Source: Mesorhizobium sp. (GTDB lineage Bacteria; Pseudomonadota; Alphaproteobacteria; Rhizobiales; Rhizobiaceae). Taken from it: 64,000 nucleotides of DNA. This document shows, in pieces, positions 46,223 through 56,611 of this stretch. A program made the translations under genes and the position numbers. Under the pieces are notes generated by a model. It had not been told where the DNA came from and did no database searches. It saw nothing but the letters and a program-made list of their open reading frames with translations. Each line of letters begins with the position of its first letter. Within the stretch, counting starts at the first letter, position 1. The stretch covers positions 62,001 through 126,000 of the forward strand of contig NZ_JANJTZ010000053.1 of NCBI RefSeq assembly GCF_024710845.1, read 5' to 3'.

Positions 46223-46945
46223 TCAGGCGTCCGCGACGATCGTGCAGTGGCCTTCACCACGCAGAATTGCGCCGAACCCACCTTTTTCGTGAATCGAGTA
46301 GACGATTATCGGAATGTTGTTCTCGCGCGCAAGCGCAATCGCCGCGGTATCCATGACCTGCAAGCCCTGGCTTAACACTTCACGATGGGTGATGCGTTCA
46401 TACCGAACGGCGTTCGGGTCCTTCTTCGGGTCCGCCGAATAGATTCCGTCGACCTGGGTGCCCTTGAACAGCGCGTCGGCCCCGATTTCCGCCGAGCGCA
46501 AGGCAGCGGCGGAATCGGTGGTGAAGAACGGATTGCCTGTGCCGCCGGCGAAGATAACGACCTTGCCGGAGTTCATGTAGGCGGTCGCCTGGCGCTGGGA
46601 AAAGCTCTCGCACAGTTCCGGCATCGCGATCGCCGACAACACCACCGTATCGACGCCGAGCTTGACCAGCGAGGTCCGCATCGCGAGGGAATTGATCACG
46701 GTCGCCAGCATGCCCATGTGGTCGCCGGTGACGCGGTCGCCGCCTTTCGACGCCACAGCAAGGCCGCGGAAGATGTTGCCGCCGCCGATGACGAGGCCGA
46801 CTTCCACGCCCATTTCCCGGGCTTCAGCGATGTCGGAAGCGATCCGGTCGGCGACAGAGACGTCGATGCCGAAATGCTGGTCGCCCATCAGCGCCTCTCC
46901 CGATGCCTTGAGAAGAACGCGGCGATAGAGAGGCTTAGCCGACAT
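46223..46945 (-). CDS. pyrH: UMP kinase
   Basis: [13 protein letters not shown]..., [26 protein letters not shown]. Confidence 0.98.
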   Translation of the reverse strand: MSAKPLYRRVLLKASGEALMGDQHFGIDVSVADRIASDIAEAREMGVEVGLVIGGGNIFRGLAVASKGGDRVTGDHMGMLATVINSLAMRTSLVKLGVDTVVLSAIAMPELCESFSQRQATAYMNSGKVVIFAGGTGNPFFTTDSAAALRSAEIGADALFKGTQVDGIYSADPKKDPNAVRYERITHREVLSQGLQVMDTAAIALARENNIPIIVYSIHEKGGFGAILRGEGHCTIVADA

Positions 46946-46998
46946 CGAATGCTTTCTCTTGAATACAGGCGCTCGGAAACGGTGCTGCGATACACGAA

Positions 46999-47030
46999 GG
47001 GCGCCGCGATGTCACGCGGCGCCCCTCTTT
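46999..47030 (-). terminator. Hairpin between tsf and pyrH
   Basis: 10-bp inverted repeat gggcgccgcg-atgtca-cgcggcgccc. Confidence 0.6.
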
Positions 47031-47053
47031 ATCCAGGCAATGCCGTGGAGGAG

Positions 47054-47974
47054 TTACTTCTTGATCGTCGCAGCGACTTCGGCCGCGAAATCGGTCTCTT
47101 CCTTCTCGATGCCCTCGCCGACGGCGTAGCGTACGAAGCCGGTGATCTTCGCCGCAGCGCCGATTTCCTTCTCGGATTCCTTCAGCGCCTTCTCGACCGT
47201 CAGGTCCGGGTTCATCACGAAGGCCTGCTTCAGAAGCACGACTTCCTCGTAGAACTTGCGCAGGCGACCTTCGACCATCTTCTCGATGATGTTCTCGGGC
47301 TTGCCCGACGCGCGCGCCTGATCGGAGAAGATCGCCTTCTCGCGTTCCACGGCAGCCGGATCGAGCGCGTCGATGTCGAGCGACATGGGGTTGGTCGCAG
47401 CGACATGCATTGCGACCTGGCGCGCAAACGCCCTGGCGGCCTCCGCCTTGCCTTCGGTCTCGATCGCAACGAGCACGCCGATTCTGCCGAGGCCGTCGGC
47501 AACCGCGTTGTGGACATAGGTCGCGACCACGCCCTTGGACACAGACAGCTTCGTCGAGCGGCGGAAGTTCAAATTCTCGCCGATCGTGCCGACGGCGTCC
47601 TTGATCGTCTCCGTCACGGTCTTGTCCGATCCGGGATAGCGGGCGGCGGCAACCTTCTCCGTCTCGCCGAATGCAAGCGCCACCTTGGCGACGTTGCTGA
47701 CGATGTCCTGGAACTGGTCGTTGCGGGCGACGAAGTCGGTTTCCGAGTTGACCTCGACAACCGCAGCCTCATGGACGCCCGCGTCGACGCCGATCAGGCC
47801 TTCGGCGGCCGTGCGGCTCGCCTTCTTGTCCGCCTTCGCGATACCCTTCTTGCGCAGCCAGTCGACCGCCGCCTCCATATCGCCGCCAGTCTCAGTCAGC
47901 GCCGCCTTGCAGTCCATCATTCCCGCGCCGCTCAGTTCGCGCAGTTCCTTGACCTGTGCCGCCGTAATGCTCAT
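47054..47974 (-). CDS. tsf: Elongation factor Ts
   Basis: [44 protein letters not shown]. Confidence 0.98.
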   Translation of the reverse strand: MSITAAQVKELRELSGAGMMDCKAALTETGGDMEAAVDWLRKKGIAKADKKASRTAAEGLIGVDAGVHEAAVVEVNSETDFVARNDQFQDIVSNVAKVALAFGETEKVAAARYPGSDKTVTETIKDAVGTIGENLNFRRSTKLSVSKGVVATYVHNAVADGLGRIGVLVAIETEGKAEAARAFARQVAMHVAATNPMSLDIDALDPAAVEREKAIFSDQARASGKPENIIEKMVEGRLRKFYEEVVLLKQAFVMNPDLTVEKALKESEKEIGAAAKITGFVRYAVGEGIEKEETDFAAEVAATIKK

Positions 47975-48073
47975 CTCAGCCTCTTCATCTCAAAAAATGA
48001 CGGCGCGCGATTGGCATCGTGCGCCTGGAATGGGTGGGCGCGGCCGAAGCCGCGCCCGTCATATGGGATCGGC

Positions 48074-48841
48074 TCAGGCCGACGGGGCTTCTTCCAGCGC
48101 CGGCTCGACAGGCGCCTCGGCCGAAGCGCCGATATCGATGCCGTAATTGCCCTGCTGGCGCGCGATGCCGTCGATCGCCGCACGCGCAATGAGGTCGCAG
48201 TAGAGCGCGATGGCGCGCTGCGCGTCGTCATTGCCCGGGATCGGGTAGTCGATCTTGTCCGGATCGCAGTTCGAATCGATGATCGCGACGACCGGAATGC
48301 CGAGACGCTTGGCTTCCAGGATCGCGATCGCTTCCTTGTTGGTGTCGATCACGAACATCAGGTCCGGGGTCGAGCCCATATCCTTGATGCCGCCGAGCGC
48401 CTTGTTCAGCTTCTCGCGTTCGCGATCGAGGTTCAGGCGCTCCTTCTTGGTGAAGCCCTGTGCCTCGCCGGCCAGCAGTTCGTCGAGCTTGCGCAGACGC
48501 TGGATCGAGTTCGAGATCGTCTTCCAGTTGGTGAGCATGCCGCCCAGCCAGCGCGAATTGACGTAGTACTGGGCAGAACGCTGCGCGGCGTCCGCCACGA
48601 TGTCCGAGGCCTGGCGCTTGGTGCCCACGAAGAGCACGCGGCCGCCGGCAGCGACGGTGTCAGAGACGACCTTCAACGCCTGGTGCAGCAGCGGAACCGT
48701 CTGCGACAGATCGATGACGTGGATGTTGTTGCGGGCGCCAAAAATGAAGGGCGCCATCTTGGGGTTCCAGCGGTGGGTCTGGTGTCCGAAGTGGACGCCA
48801 GCATCCAATAGCTGGCGCATGCTGAAATCAGGCAGAGCCAT
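48074..48841 (-). CDS. rpsB: 30S ribosomal protein S2
   Basis: [48 protein letters not shown]. Confidence 0.98.
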   Translation of the reverse strand: MALPDFSMRQLLDAGVHFGHQTHRWNPKMAPFIFGARNNIHVIDLSQTVPLLHQALKVVSDTVAAGGRVLFVGTKRQASDIVADAAQRSAQYYVNSRWLGGMLTNWKTISNSIQRLRKLDELLAGEAQGFTKKERLNLDREREKLNKALGGIKDMGSTPDLMFVIDTNKEAIAILEAKRLGIPVVAIIDSNCDPDKIDYPIPGNDDAQRAIALYCDLIARAAIDGIARQQGNYGIDIGASAEAPVEPALEEAPSA

Positions 48842-48866
48842 GTCTTATCCTTTTCCGGTTAGCCTC

Positions 48867-48949
48867 CACGGACACTTGACGCTCGGATTTCTCGTCGCGC
48901 CACCGGAGGCGTCAGCCGGATTTCTCCCGGAAGACCACCCAAGTCCGTG
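48867..48949 (-). promoter_or_regulatory. Candidate structured 5' leader of rpsB mRNA
   Basis: Long-range complementary arms (940-949 with 867-878) enclosing two copies of the 10-mer cggatttctc (884-893 and 917-926, + strand) and short internal helices. Confidence 0.4.
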
Positions 48950-49028
48950 TGTGGAATGGTCGCGCATATAGAGGCGTTATACGGGAAACGCAAGCGGTCC
49001 ACCGATCCTGGACCGGCGGCGGCGCGTG

Positions 49029-50018
49029 TCAGGTCGTCGCGAGATACTTGCCGAGCGCCGCGAGATCGACATTGCCGCCGCTGAGCACGATGCCGACGCG
49101 CTTGCCTTTGCACTCGACCTTGCCGGACAGGATCGCGGCAGCGGCCAGGCAACCGGTCGGCTCGACGACGATCTTCATCCGCTCGGCGAAGAAGCGCACC
49201 GCCGAGACGAGATCCTCGTCGGGAACGGTCACGACCGCCTCGACTTTCTCCCGGATGATCGGGAAAGTATGCAGCCCGAGCGCCGTCGTCAGCGCTCCGT
49301 CGGCGATCGACCGCGGTACCGGGATGGTCACGATCTCGCCTCTGGCCATCGATTGCTGGCCGTCATTGCCCGCCTCAGGCTCGACGCCGATGACCCGGCA
49401 GGCTGGCGACAGGCCCTTCGCCGCGAGCGCGCTGCCGGCCAGAAGCCCGCCGCCGCCGAGCGGCGTGAGGACGATGTCGAGATCGCCGACTTCCTCGACG
49501 AGCTCGAGCACCGCCGTGCCCTGTCCGGCGATGACGTCCGGATGATCGAAGGGCGGGATGATCGCCGCGCCGGTTTCCTCAGCGATGCGCCGGGTGACCT
49601 CCTGCCGGTCTTCCTTGTAGCGGTCGTAGAACACGATCTTCGCGCCATAGCCGCGGGTGCCGGCGACCTTCACAGCCGGCGCATCGGTCGGCATGACGAT
49701 GGTGGACGCAACGCCGAGCAGCTTTGCCGCATAAGCGACCGCCTGGGCATGATTGCCGGAAGAGAACGCCAGAACGCCGCGCAACCTCGCATCGGCGTCG
49801 AGCGCGGCGATCGCATTGTAGGCGCCGCGGAACTTGAACGCCCCTCCCCGCTGCAGATTCTCCGCCTTGAAGAACAGCGATGCGCCAGTGCGCTGATCCG
49901 CCGTGCGCGAGGTCAGCACCGGCGTCCGGTGCGCATGGCCCGCGATACGCAACTGTGCCGTCCGCACGTCCGCGAAGGTCGGAATGCGCAGCCCTTCGGG
50001 CACGGAATGTACGGTCAC
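49029..50018 (-). CDS. Threonine/serine dehydratase (PLP fold type II)
   Basis: FKFRGAYNAIAAL, FSSGNHAQAVAYAAKLLG and LGGGGLLAG motifs. Confidence 0.9.
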   Translation of the reverse strand: MTVHSVPEGLRIPTFADVRTAQLRIAGHAHRTPVLTSRTADQRTGASLFFKAENLQRGGAFKFRGAYNAIAALDADARLRGVLAFSSGNHAQAVAYAAKLLGVASTIVMPTDAPAVKVAGTRGYGAKIVFYDRYKEDRQEVTRRIAEETGAAIIPPFDHPDVIAGQGTAVLELVEEVGDLDIVLTPLGGGGLLAGSALAAKGLSPACRVIGVEPEAGNDGQQSMARGEIVTIPVPRSIADGALTTALGLHTFPIIREKVEAVVTVPDEDLVSAVRFFAERMKIVVEPTGCLAAAAILSGKVECKGKRVGIVLSGGNVDLAALGKYLATT

Positions 50019-50058
50019 GATCAGCTCCGGGATCTGGTGAGGCTCGTCTGGGAGGAGC

Positions 50059-50889
50059 CTACTCGGGCTTCTTGCAGCCGTCCTTGCTGTCGAGCAGGTC
50101 GAGCCCGACCAGCTTCGCCTTGATGGAGAACTCGCCGTAGCTCATCGTCAGGTCGCGGGTGAAGCCGTTGTCGTAGAGCTTGAACGAGATCGCATAGTCC
50201 GGCACTTCCTCGCCATCGTCCTTGCTCAGGTCGAAATAGGCGATCGAGACCGGCCAGTACTGCTCTGATTTCAATGTCTTGAGCGCGGGCAACTCCGGAT
50301 CGTTGGCCGCCGGCGTCGTCTTCTTGCCGATCACCACCGTGGTCGTCATCACCTTGTTGGCGTCGTCCGACCCGTCGAAGATCGAGGTCTCGTAGAAATT
50401 CTCGCCACCCTTCGCCTTGTCGATCAACTCGATCATATGCTGCGTGGGAAAACGCGTCGCCGGGAGTTCGACCGTCTGAGCCTGCGGCTTCTGCAGCTTG
50501 ACCGCCATGCCCTTGGGGTCGATCGAGGCCGAGCCCTTGGTCTCCTTGTCGAGCCCGTCGTCGACGAAGAACTTCGTCACGAAGTCGAACGACTTGCCCT
50601 CGCCGTCTTCGAAAGTGGTCATCTGGTAGTCGTTCATGCGCTGCGTCTCTTCGACGTTCATCCGGGAGACGAAGCGATAGTTGGTGGAATAGCCTTCGCA
50701 GCGAGATCCAGTGAACTCGTAGACGATGCGGCCCGTCACGCCGGTTACGCCTGATTTCTCCGACGCCTCGCCGAGATCGAGGTCGTAGACCGCGCGGTGG
50801 GCCAGCAACGCGCCCGCGGCAGTGGCGAATTCGACGGGAAACACGGCGGCGAAGACGACGGCAGGAAGGACAAGGCGCAAGGCGCTCAT
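50059..50889 (-). CDS. EipB/DUF1849 family cell-envelope protein
   Basis: Signal peptide followed by LLAHRAVYDLDLGEASEKSGVTGVTGRIVYEFTGSRCEGYSTNYRFVSRM, typical of DUF1849. Confidence 0.85.
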   Translation of the reverse strand: MSALRLVLPAVVFAAVFPVEFATAAGALLAHRAVYDLDLGEASEKSGVTGVTGRIVYEFTGSRCEGYSTNYRFVSRMNVEETQRMNDYQMTTFEDGEGKSFDFVTKFFVDDGLDKETKGSASIDPKGMAVKLQKPQAQTVELPATRFPTQHMIELIDKAKGGENFYETSIFDGSDDANKVMTTTVVIGKKTTPAANDPELPALKTLKSEQYWPVSIAYFDLSKDDGEEVPDYAISFKLYDNGFTRDLTMSYGEFSIKAKLVGLDLLDSKDGCKKPE

Positions 50890-51036
50890 CTAGTGCTCTC
50901 CGGTGGCCGCATCCGCTCGGGACCGCCAGTTAAGTTGACTCTGCCGCATCCTCCACAATAGTCGTGGCCGAAGCGAGGCGAGCATAATGGCTTCGTCCGC
51001 GCAGGATGCCACGAGTCCCGTTCCCGAGGAAAGCAA

Positions 51037-51501
51037 TTGGTTGACACAATCGAAGCCCGCCTCGCCGCCGAGGGCGTAACCTTGCCGGCCGCAGCGGCCC
51101 CCGCCGCGAACTACGTCCCGTTCATGCGGACCGGGAACCTGCTCTTCACCTCCGGACAATTGCCCCTGTCCGACGGCAAACTCGTCGCGACCGGACTGCT
51201 CGGCCGCGATCTCGACACGGAGGCCGGCAAACTGGCGGCGCGCGCCTGCGCGATCAACATCCTCGCCCAGGTCAAGGCCGCCACCGGCGACCTGGAGAAG
51301 ATCGCGCGCATCGTCAAGATCACCGTCTTCGTCGCCTCGGCACCCGGCTTCACCGAGCAGCATCTGGTCGCCAACGGCGCCTCCGACCTGCTGGCGAAGG
51401 TGCTGGGCGAGCGCGGCAGGCACGCCCGCGCGGCGGTCGGCACGGCTTCGCTGCCGCTCGACGCGCCGGTCGAGATCGAAGCGATCGTCGAACTCGCCTG
51501 A
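51037..51501 (+). CDS. RidA family protein
   Basis: MRTGNLLFTSGQLPLSDGKLVATGLLG..., C-terminal PVEIEAIVELA; apparent TTG start. Confidence 0.9.
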   Translation: MVDTIEARLAAEGVTLPAAAAPAANYVPFMRTGNLLFTSGQLPLSDGKLVATGLLGRDLDTEAGKLAARACAINILAQVKAATGDLEKIARIVKITVFVASAPGFTEQHLVANGASDLLAKVLGERGRHARAAVGTASLPLDAPVEIEAIVELA

Positions 51502-51512
51502 GGCCCGCCCAG

Positions 51513-52235
51513 ATGACCGACATTTCCTGGCTCACCGCCCGTCCGATCGCGCATCGCGGCTATCACGACCTGAACAAGACCCGCTGGGAGAACACGCTCT
51601 CGGCCTTCGACGCCGCGGCGCGCCGGAATTTCGCCATCGAATGCGACGTGGCGCTCTGCGCCGACGGGGTGCCGGTGATCTTCCACGATCACGATCTGCA
51701 GCGGCTTGCCGGCCAGGGCGGGCTCGTCTGGCAGAAGACCGCCGCCGAGATGGGTGCCCTGAAGATCGGCGGCACGGAAGACCATGCGCCGACGCTGAGG
51801 GAGATGCTCAACCTCGTCGCCGGACGCGTGCCGCTCGTCATCGAACTCAAGGGCATTCCGGGGCACGACGACGGGTTGGTGCAGGCGGTCGCGAAGGAAC
51901 TGCGCGCCTATGAAGGCAAGGCTGCGATCATGTCCTTCGACCACTGGCTGATCCGCCAGTTCCCGGTTCATGCGGCGGGCATCCCCGCCGGCCTCACCGC
52001 CTGGGGCGACAAGCCGCATGAGATCGAGGCGCATTTCTCGATGCTGGCCAATGGCCTCTCTTTCACCTCCTACCACTACGGCCACCTGCCAAACCGGTTC
52101 GTCACCTTCCTGCGCGAGACGCTCCGACTGCCGGTCATCACCTGGACGGTCCGCGACGGCGACGCCGTCAGGACCACATTCGCCAATGCCGACCAGATGA
52201 CGTTCGAGGGATTCGATCCGGACGCGGTTGCCTGA
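51513..52235 (+). CDS. Glycerophosphodiester phosphodiesterase
   Basis: PIAHRGYHDLNKTRWENTLSAFDAAARRNFAIECDVALCADGVPVIFHDHDLQRL. Confidence 0.93.
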   Translation: MTDISWLTARPIAHRGYHDLNKTRWENTLSAFDAAARRNFAIECDVALCADGVPVIFHDHDLQRLAGQGGLVWQKTAAEMGALKIGGTEDHAPTLREMLNLVAGRVPLVIELKGIPGHDDGLVQAVAKELRAYEGKAAIMSFDHWLIRQFPVHAAGIPAGLTAWGDKPHEIEAHFSMLANGLSFTSYHYGHLPNRFVTFLRETLRLPVITWTVRDGDAVRTTFANADQMTFEGFDPDAVA

Positions 52236-52289
52236 CTCTCGCGCCGCGAGGCCCTTGCCGGATCGGTGTGCAGCGCACACATTGGTGCC

Positions 52290-53507
52290 ATGGATACAGG
52301 GACATTCGGCGGGACAGGTGGGCATGGCGAGGTCACGCTGAAGGTCGTGACCGGCATGGAAGCCTTCACCGGCGAGGAATGGTCAGGCCTTGGCGGCGCC
52401 TCTCGCGAGGACCTGCAGACACCGTACAACCCGTTCATTTCGCACGCGTTCCTGTCGATCGTCGAAGAGTCGGGGACCGTGTCGCGCAACACGGGCTGGC
52501 AGCCGCAGCACCTGCGCCTGGAAGCCGCCGACGGCACGCTCCTCGGCGCGGCCCCCTGCTATCTCAAGTCGCACAGCCAGGGCGAATACGTGTTCGACCA
52601 CGGCTGGGCCGACGCATTCGAACGGGCGGGCGGGCGCTACTATCCGAAGCTGCAGGTCGCGGTGCCTTTCACGCCGGCGACGGGCCCTCGCCTGCTGGCG
52701 TCGGGCGTGTCCGCCACGCCGATCCGGGCGGCTCTCGCCGGTGGCCTGAAGACGCTCACCGACCGGCTCGGCGTCTCGTCGGCCCACGTCACCTTCGCGG
52801 CCAACGAGGACATCGAGCAGCTGGACGCGGCCGGCTTCCTGCTACGCACCGACCAGCAATTCCATTTCCGCAACGAGGCCTATCGCGACTATGCCGATTT
52901 CCTCGACACGCTTGCCTCGCGAAAGCGCAAGGCGCTGCGCAAGGAGCGCGCCGCCGCGGTCCAGGACGGCATCACCATCGACCGGCTCACGGGCAAGGAC
53001 CTGACCGAGTCGGTCTGGGACGACTTCTTCCGCTTCTACATGGATACCGGCAGCCGCAAATGGGGCCGGCCCTACCTCAACCGCAAATTCTTCTCGCTGG
53101 TCGGCGAACGCATGGCCGGCGACGTTCTTTTGGTGATGGCGAAGCGCAACGGCCGATACGTCGCCGGCGCGATCAACTTCATTGGCGGCGACCGCCTGTT
53201 CGGGCGCAACTGGGGCTGCGTCGAGGACCACCCTTTCCTGCATTTCGAGGTCTGCTACCATCAGGCGATCGATTTCGCGATCGAGCGGGGGCTGAAGGTG
53301 GTCGAGGCCGGCGCGCAGGGCGAACACAAGCTAGCGCGGGGCTATATGCCGGTCACCACACGGTCGGCGCACTACATCGCCCATCCCGGCCTGCGCCGCG
53401 CCGTCGCCGACTATCTTGAACGCGAGCGGCAGGAAGTCGCCCAGGTCGGCGAGTATCTGGAAGAGCACGGACCGTTCCGGCGCGGAGAACTGCAGGAGCG
53501 GGAATAA
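52290..53507 (+). CDS. GNAT-like N-acyltransferase (DUF482/COG3146 type)
   Basis: NPFISHAFLSIVEESGTVSRNTGWQPQHLRLE..., GRNWGCVEDHPFLHFEVCYHQAIDFAIERGLKVVEAGAQGEHKLARGYMPV. Confidence 0.87.
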   Translation: MDTGTFGGTGGHGEVTLKVVTGMEAFTGEEWSGLGGASREDLQTPYNPFISHAFLSIVEESGTVSRNTGWQPQHLRLEAADGTLLGAAPCYLKSHSQGEYVFDHGWADAFERAGGRYYPKLQVAVPFTPATGPRLLASGVSATPIRAALAGGLKTLTDRLGVSSAHVTFAANEDIEQLDAAGFLLRTDQQFHFRNEAYRDYADFLDTLASRKRKALRKERAAAVQDGITIDRLTGKDLTESVWDDFFRFYMDTGSRKWGRPYLNRKFFSLVGERMAGDVLLVMAKRNGRYVAGAINFIGGDRLFGRNWGCVEDHPFLHFEVCYHQAIDFAIERGLKVVEAGAQGEHKLARGYMPVTTRSAHYIAHPGLRRAVADYLERERQEVAQVGEYLEEHGPFRRGELQERE

Positions 53508-53562
53508 GCGGCGAGCGAACGCGCCCGCTTGCCAATTCTCGCCTTGGCCATAGCACAAATCC

Positions 53563-54024
53563 ATGTCTCTCGATTCCGTCCGCGCCTTCTTCGGCCAACA
53601 CGCACCCGACATCGACGTCATCGTCACCGAAGCCAGTTCGGCGACCGTGGCCTTGGCTGCTGAGGCGCACGGGGTCGAGCCGGCGCAGATCGCCAAGACC
53701 ATCTGTCTGCGCGCCGGCGACGAGACGCTTCTGCTGGTCACCAGCGGCACCGAGCGGCTGAGCAACCGCAAGTTCAAGGAGCGCTTCGGCGGCAAGCCGC
53801 GCATGCTCGATGCCGAACAGGTGCTGGAACTGACCAGCCACCCTGTCGGCGGGGTCTGCCCGTTCGGCCTGCCTGCACCCTTGCCCGTCTATTGCGATGT
53901 GTCGCTCAGGCGCTTCGACGAGGTGGTGCCGGCGGCAGGCGCCACCAACGCGGCGGTGCGGCTGGCGCCCGACCGCGTCGCCGCGCTCACCGCTGCGCGG
54001 TGGGTTGACGTGTGCGGCGAATAG
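53563..54024 (+). CDS. YbaK/EbsC-type aminoacyl-tRNA deacylase
   Basis: SSATVALAAEAHGVEPAQIAKTICLRAGDETLLLVTSGTERLSNRKFKERFG. Confidence 0.9.
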   Translation: MSLDSVRAFFGQHAPDIDVIVTEASSATVALAAEAHGVEPAQIAKTICLRAGDETLLLVTSGTERLSNRKFKERFGGKPRMLDAEQVLELTSHPVGGVCPFGLPAPLPVYCDVSLRRFDEVVPAAGATNAAVRLAPDRVAALTAARWVDVCGE

Positions 54025-54059
54025 CTGACAAGAAATCGCGGTCTTCGCTTACGGAGTGG

Positions 54060-54494
54060 ATGAACCAGATGGCTCCCGCCTACGATCCTTCGAATGTCTT
54101 CGGAAAAATCCTGCGCGGCGAGCTTCCCGCCTACAAGCTCTACGAGGACGCGGACACCTTCGCCCTCATGGACATCATGCCACGCGGCGACGGCCACTGC
54201 CTCGTCATCCCGAAGGCGCCGTCGCGCAACATTCTCGACGTTTCGGAAGACAGCCTCCTCGCCGTCGCGCGGACCACGCAGAAGCTCGCCCGCGCCGTCG
54301 TCAAGGCATTCGCGGCGGATGGCGTCACCGTCCAGCAGTTCAACGAGAGCGCCGGCGGGCAGGTCGTGTTCCACCTGCACGTCCACATCATCCCGCGCTT
54401 CCAGGGCGTGTCGCTGAAGCCGCACACGGGCCAGATGGAGAAGCCGGAAGTGCTGTCCGCAAACGCGGAGAAGATCCGCGCGGCCCTGCAGTAG
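54060..54494 (+). CDS. HIT family protein
   Basis: FGKILRGELPAYKLYEDADTFALMDIMPRGDGHCLVIPK and FHLHVHIIPRF. Confidence 0.93.
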   Translation: MNQMAPAYDPSNVFGKILRGELPAYKLYEDADTFALMDIMPRGDGHCLVIPKAPSRNILDVSEDSLLAVARTTQKLARAVVKAFAADGVTVQQFNESAGGQVVFHLHVHIIPRFQGVSLKPHTGQMEKPEVLSANAEKIRAALQ

Positions 54495-54502
54495 ACCTGG
54501 CG

Positions 54503-55471
54503 TCAGACCGGATTCGGCGTGGCGACCGGTCGCGGTTGGGCGGCAAGGCGTGTCTGCGCGTCGTAGATCTTCAGGCCCGCAATCCACGAACCGACAGTGA
54601 TCGCAACGCCCGCCAGGACGTCGGTCAGGTTGTGTCCGCCATGGACCAGGATCGCCGGGAAGAGCAGCAGGCAGACGCCGATCAGGACGAGGCGGGCGAT
54701 CAGGTACGGCCAGAGCGCAATAAGCGAAATCAACGCCATCACAGTGTGGAACGACGGGAAGCCGACCAGCCCGGTCACTCCCATTGCCGACAGGTCCGTC
54801 ACCCCTTCGCGGAAAAGCCGATTGAGCTCCGCGCCATAGGCCGGATTCACCACGGGCCGGACGATGCGCTCGACCTCGGGATCGAGGGTCCAATACGCCG
54901 CCGCGCCGCCGGAAGGAAACAGCGCCCAGCAGAAGATCGTCGCGAGGGAGGCAAAAACGGTGCCGAGCGCGGCGGCATGAAGTCGCCGGCGGTCGAGCAG
55001 TGCGCCGAGGACGATGAAAGCACATAGCAGCTGGATCAGCGTCAGTGCGTAGACCCGCCTGACGACATCGTTGAGGGCCGGATGCTCCGCGAACCAGGAA
55101 ACGAACGCCGGCCAGGAATAGCCGAGCCATGCATCTATCCTGACCAGCGCCGCGTCGATCGGGGCTGTCGGGCGCGGCAAGAGGACGATATTGAACAGCA
55201 CGCCAAAGGCCGAATAGGCAACGAAAAGACCCAGGACATGAGTCACCAGCGCGATCCGCTCGCTGTCGCGAAACTGCCGGTAGATCTGGCCGACGCCGAT
55301 CATCACCGCGGCGAAGCCGGCGGAAAACGTGAAGAATTCCGGCCCGACGGCAATGCCCTTCCACCATACGAGGAAGAAGCTCGCGACGCCAAGCGCCCCG
55401 GTTATCAGTAGGATTGTCCGTTCTGCCGGATGAAATACCAAGATCTGCGTCCTCGCGGTCGAGAGGACCAT
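54503..55471 (-). CDS. PAP2 superfamily phosphatase, membrane
   Basis: GFPSFHTVMALI and HGGHNLTDVLAG phosphatase motifs; multiple TM segments. Confidence 0.85.
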   Translation of the reverse strand: MVLSTARTQILVFHPAERTILLITGALGVASFFLVWWKGIAVGPEFFTFSAGFAAVMIGVGQIYRQFRDSERIALVTHVLGLFVAYSAFGVLFNIVLLPRPTAPIDAALVRIDAWLGYSWPAFVSWFAEHPALNDVVRRVYALTLIQLLCAFIVLGALLDRRRLHAAALGTVFASLATIFCWALFPSGGAAAYWTLDPEVERIVRPVVNPAYGAELNRLFREGVTDLSAMGVTGLVGFPSFHTVMALISLIALWPYLIARLVLIGVCLLLFPAILVHGGHNLTDVLAGVAITVGSWIAGLKIYDAQTRLAAQPRPVATPNPV

Positions 55472-55517
55472 AGTGGCTTGCGGTTAAGCGGCGGTAAGCC
55501 CGGATTCGATTTCGCCA

Positions 55518-55871
55518 CTATGTTTGGCCAATGAGCATCCCTGCGATCAGGACGGCTTCCGCCGCAATGATGCCCGCCAGCATGCTGTGCCGGAGTGCCA
55601 GATAGGCGGCGAACCCGGCTACCGCCGCTCCGACGCGCAGCGCCATCGGCGTGTCTGCCAATACCCCGCCTGGAAAGACGATCAGATTGGCGATCACCGC
55701 GGCCACCAGCGCGGTCGCGATGGTGCGCACCAGCACCATCGCATCCGAATCCTCCGAAACGCGTCCGCCGATGAAGACGCCGAGAAACCGCCACACGTCC
55801 GTTGCGAGCCAGCCGGCGACCAGAATGAACAGATAGGGCCACCACCAGGCATCGTTGCCGAAGAAGGTCAT
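55518..55871 (-). CDS. AzlD family transporter subunit
   Basis: 117 aa, MTFFGNDAWWWPYLFILVAGWLATDVWRFLGVFIGGRVSE; 4-bp overlap with azlC. Confidence 0.85.
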   Translation of the reverse strand: MTFFGNDAWWWPYLFILVAGWLATDVWRFLGVFIGGRVSEDSDAMVLVRTIATALVAAVIANLIVFPGGVLADTPMALRVGAAVAGFAAYLALRHSMLAGIIAAEAVLIAGMLIGQT

Positions 55872-56611
55872 GTCGCACCCCATCGCCGGCTGGCCAGGTG
55901 ATATCCGAACGCGCCAAACCCGCCGACAAGGCCGGCCGCCAGGAGGTCGAAGCCGGGCGTCCACAGATGGAACAGCGGGCCGAACGCAAGGCCCAGAACC
56001 ATCGCGACATACCCTGCCCTCTCCCGCGCCGAGCTCCACAGCGAGGTCAGGAAGTAGATCGGCGTCAGAAGCAGCAGCGCCGCGGAAGCGAGCGGAGGCA
56101 GATCGCCGGCAAGCGCGAACGCGACAGCGACGGCAATCATGTTCACCAACACCAGCGTGCCACCGAGGCCGGCGTACCAAGCCGTGCGCATTTCGCGCGG
56201 CACGCCGCGAATGGCCTGCATGGCAATGACCCATGAGGTCACCGCCACGAAATGGGACAGCAGATAGAGCACCCATGTCCGCGTTCTGGAACCGCGCATC
56301 TCCGGAACCAGCGCCACCACCATCGGCGTCAGCCGGATCGAGGACAAGGCCACCGCAAAGGCCGCCGCCGGCAGGCCGGCTCCGCCGATGATGGCGCCGA
56401 CCAGCACCACATTGGCCGGCAGCGCCCAGACGATTCCCGTCGCGAACACGATCTGCGTCAGCGTCAGTCCCGCCTCGCGCGCCAGCCCGGCAAAACCGAC
56501 ATGGGCCGCCACCAGCATCAGGAGCGGCAGCGAGAACGCGGCGCGCACCCCGCGCCGGAACCAGGTCGCAGTAGAAAAATCCGTGATTGGAGACGATGGG
56601 TTGCCAGACAT
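55868..56611 (-). CDS. AzlC family transporter subunit
   Basis: WFRRGVRAAFSLPLLMLVAAHVGFAGLAREAGLTLTQIVFATGIVWALPANVVLVG; paired with AzlD. Confidence 0.87.
   Translation of the reverse strand: MSGNPSSPITDFSTATWFRRGVRAAFSLPLLMLVAAHVGFAGLAREAGLTLTQIVFATGIVWALPANVVLVGAIIGGAGLPAAAFAVALSSIRLTPMVVALVPEMRGSRTRTWVLYLLSHFVAVTSWVIAMQAIRGVPREMRTAWYAGLGGTLVLVNMIAVAVAFALAGDLPPLASAALLLLTPIYFLTSLWSSARERAGYVAMVLGLAFGPLFHLWTPGFDLLAAGLVGGFGAFGYHLASRRWGAT

Noticed and set aside
46385-48811. 808-aa + strand ORF opposite pyrH, tsf and rpsB
   Set aside because: Antisense shadow of three unambiguous housekeeping genes; composition (Arg/Asp/His/Val-rich) typical of antisense frames in high-GC DNA.
53889-55367. 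492-aa - strand ORF spanning the PAP2 gene and HIT gene
   Set aside because: Out-of-frame read of the PAP2 gene joined to antisense of the HIT gene; the true PAP2 frame (54503-55471) carries the motifs.
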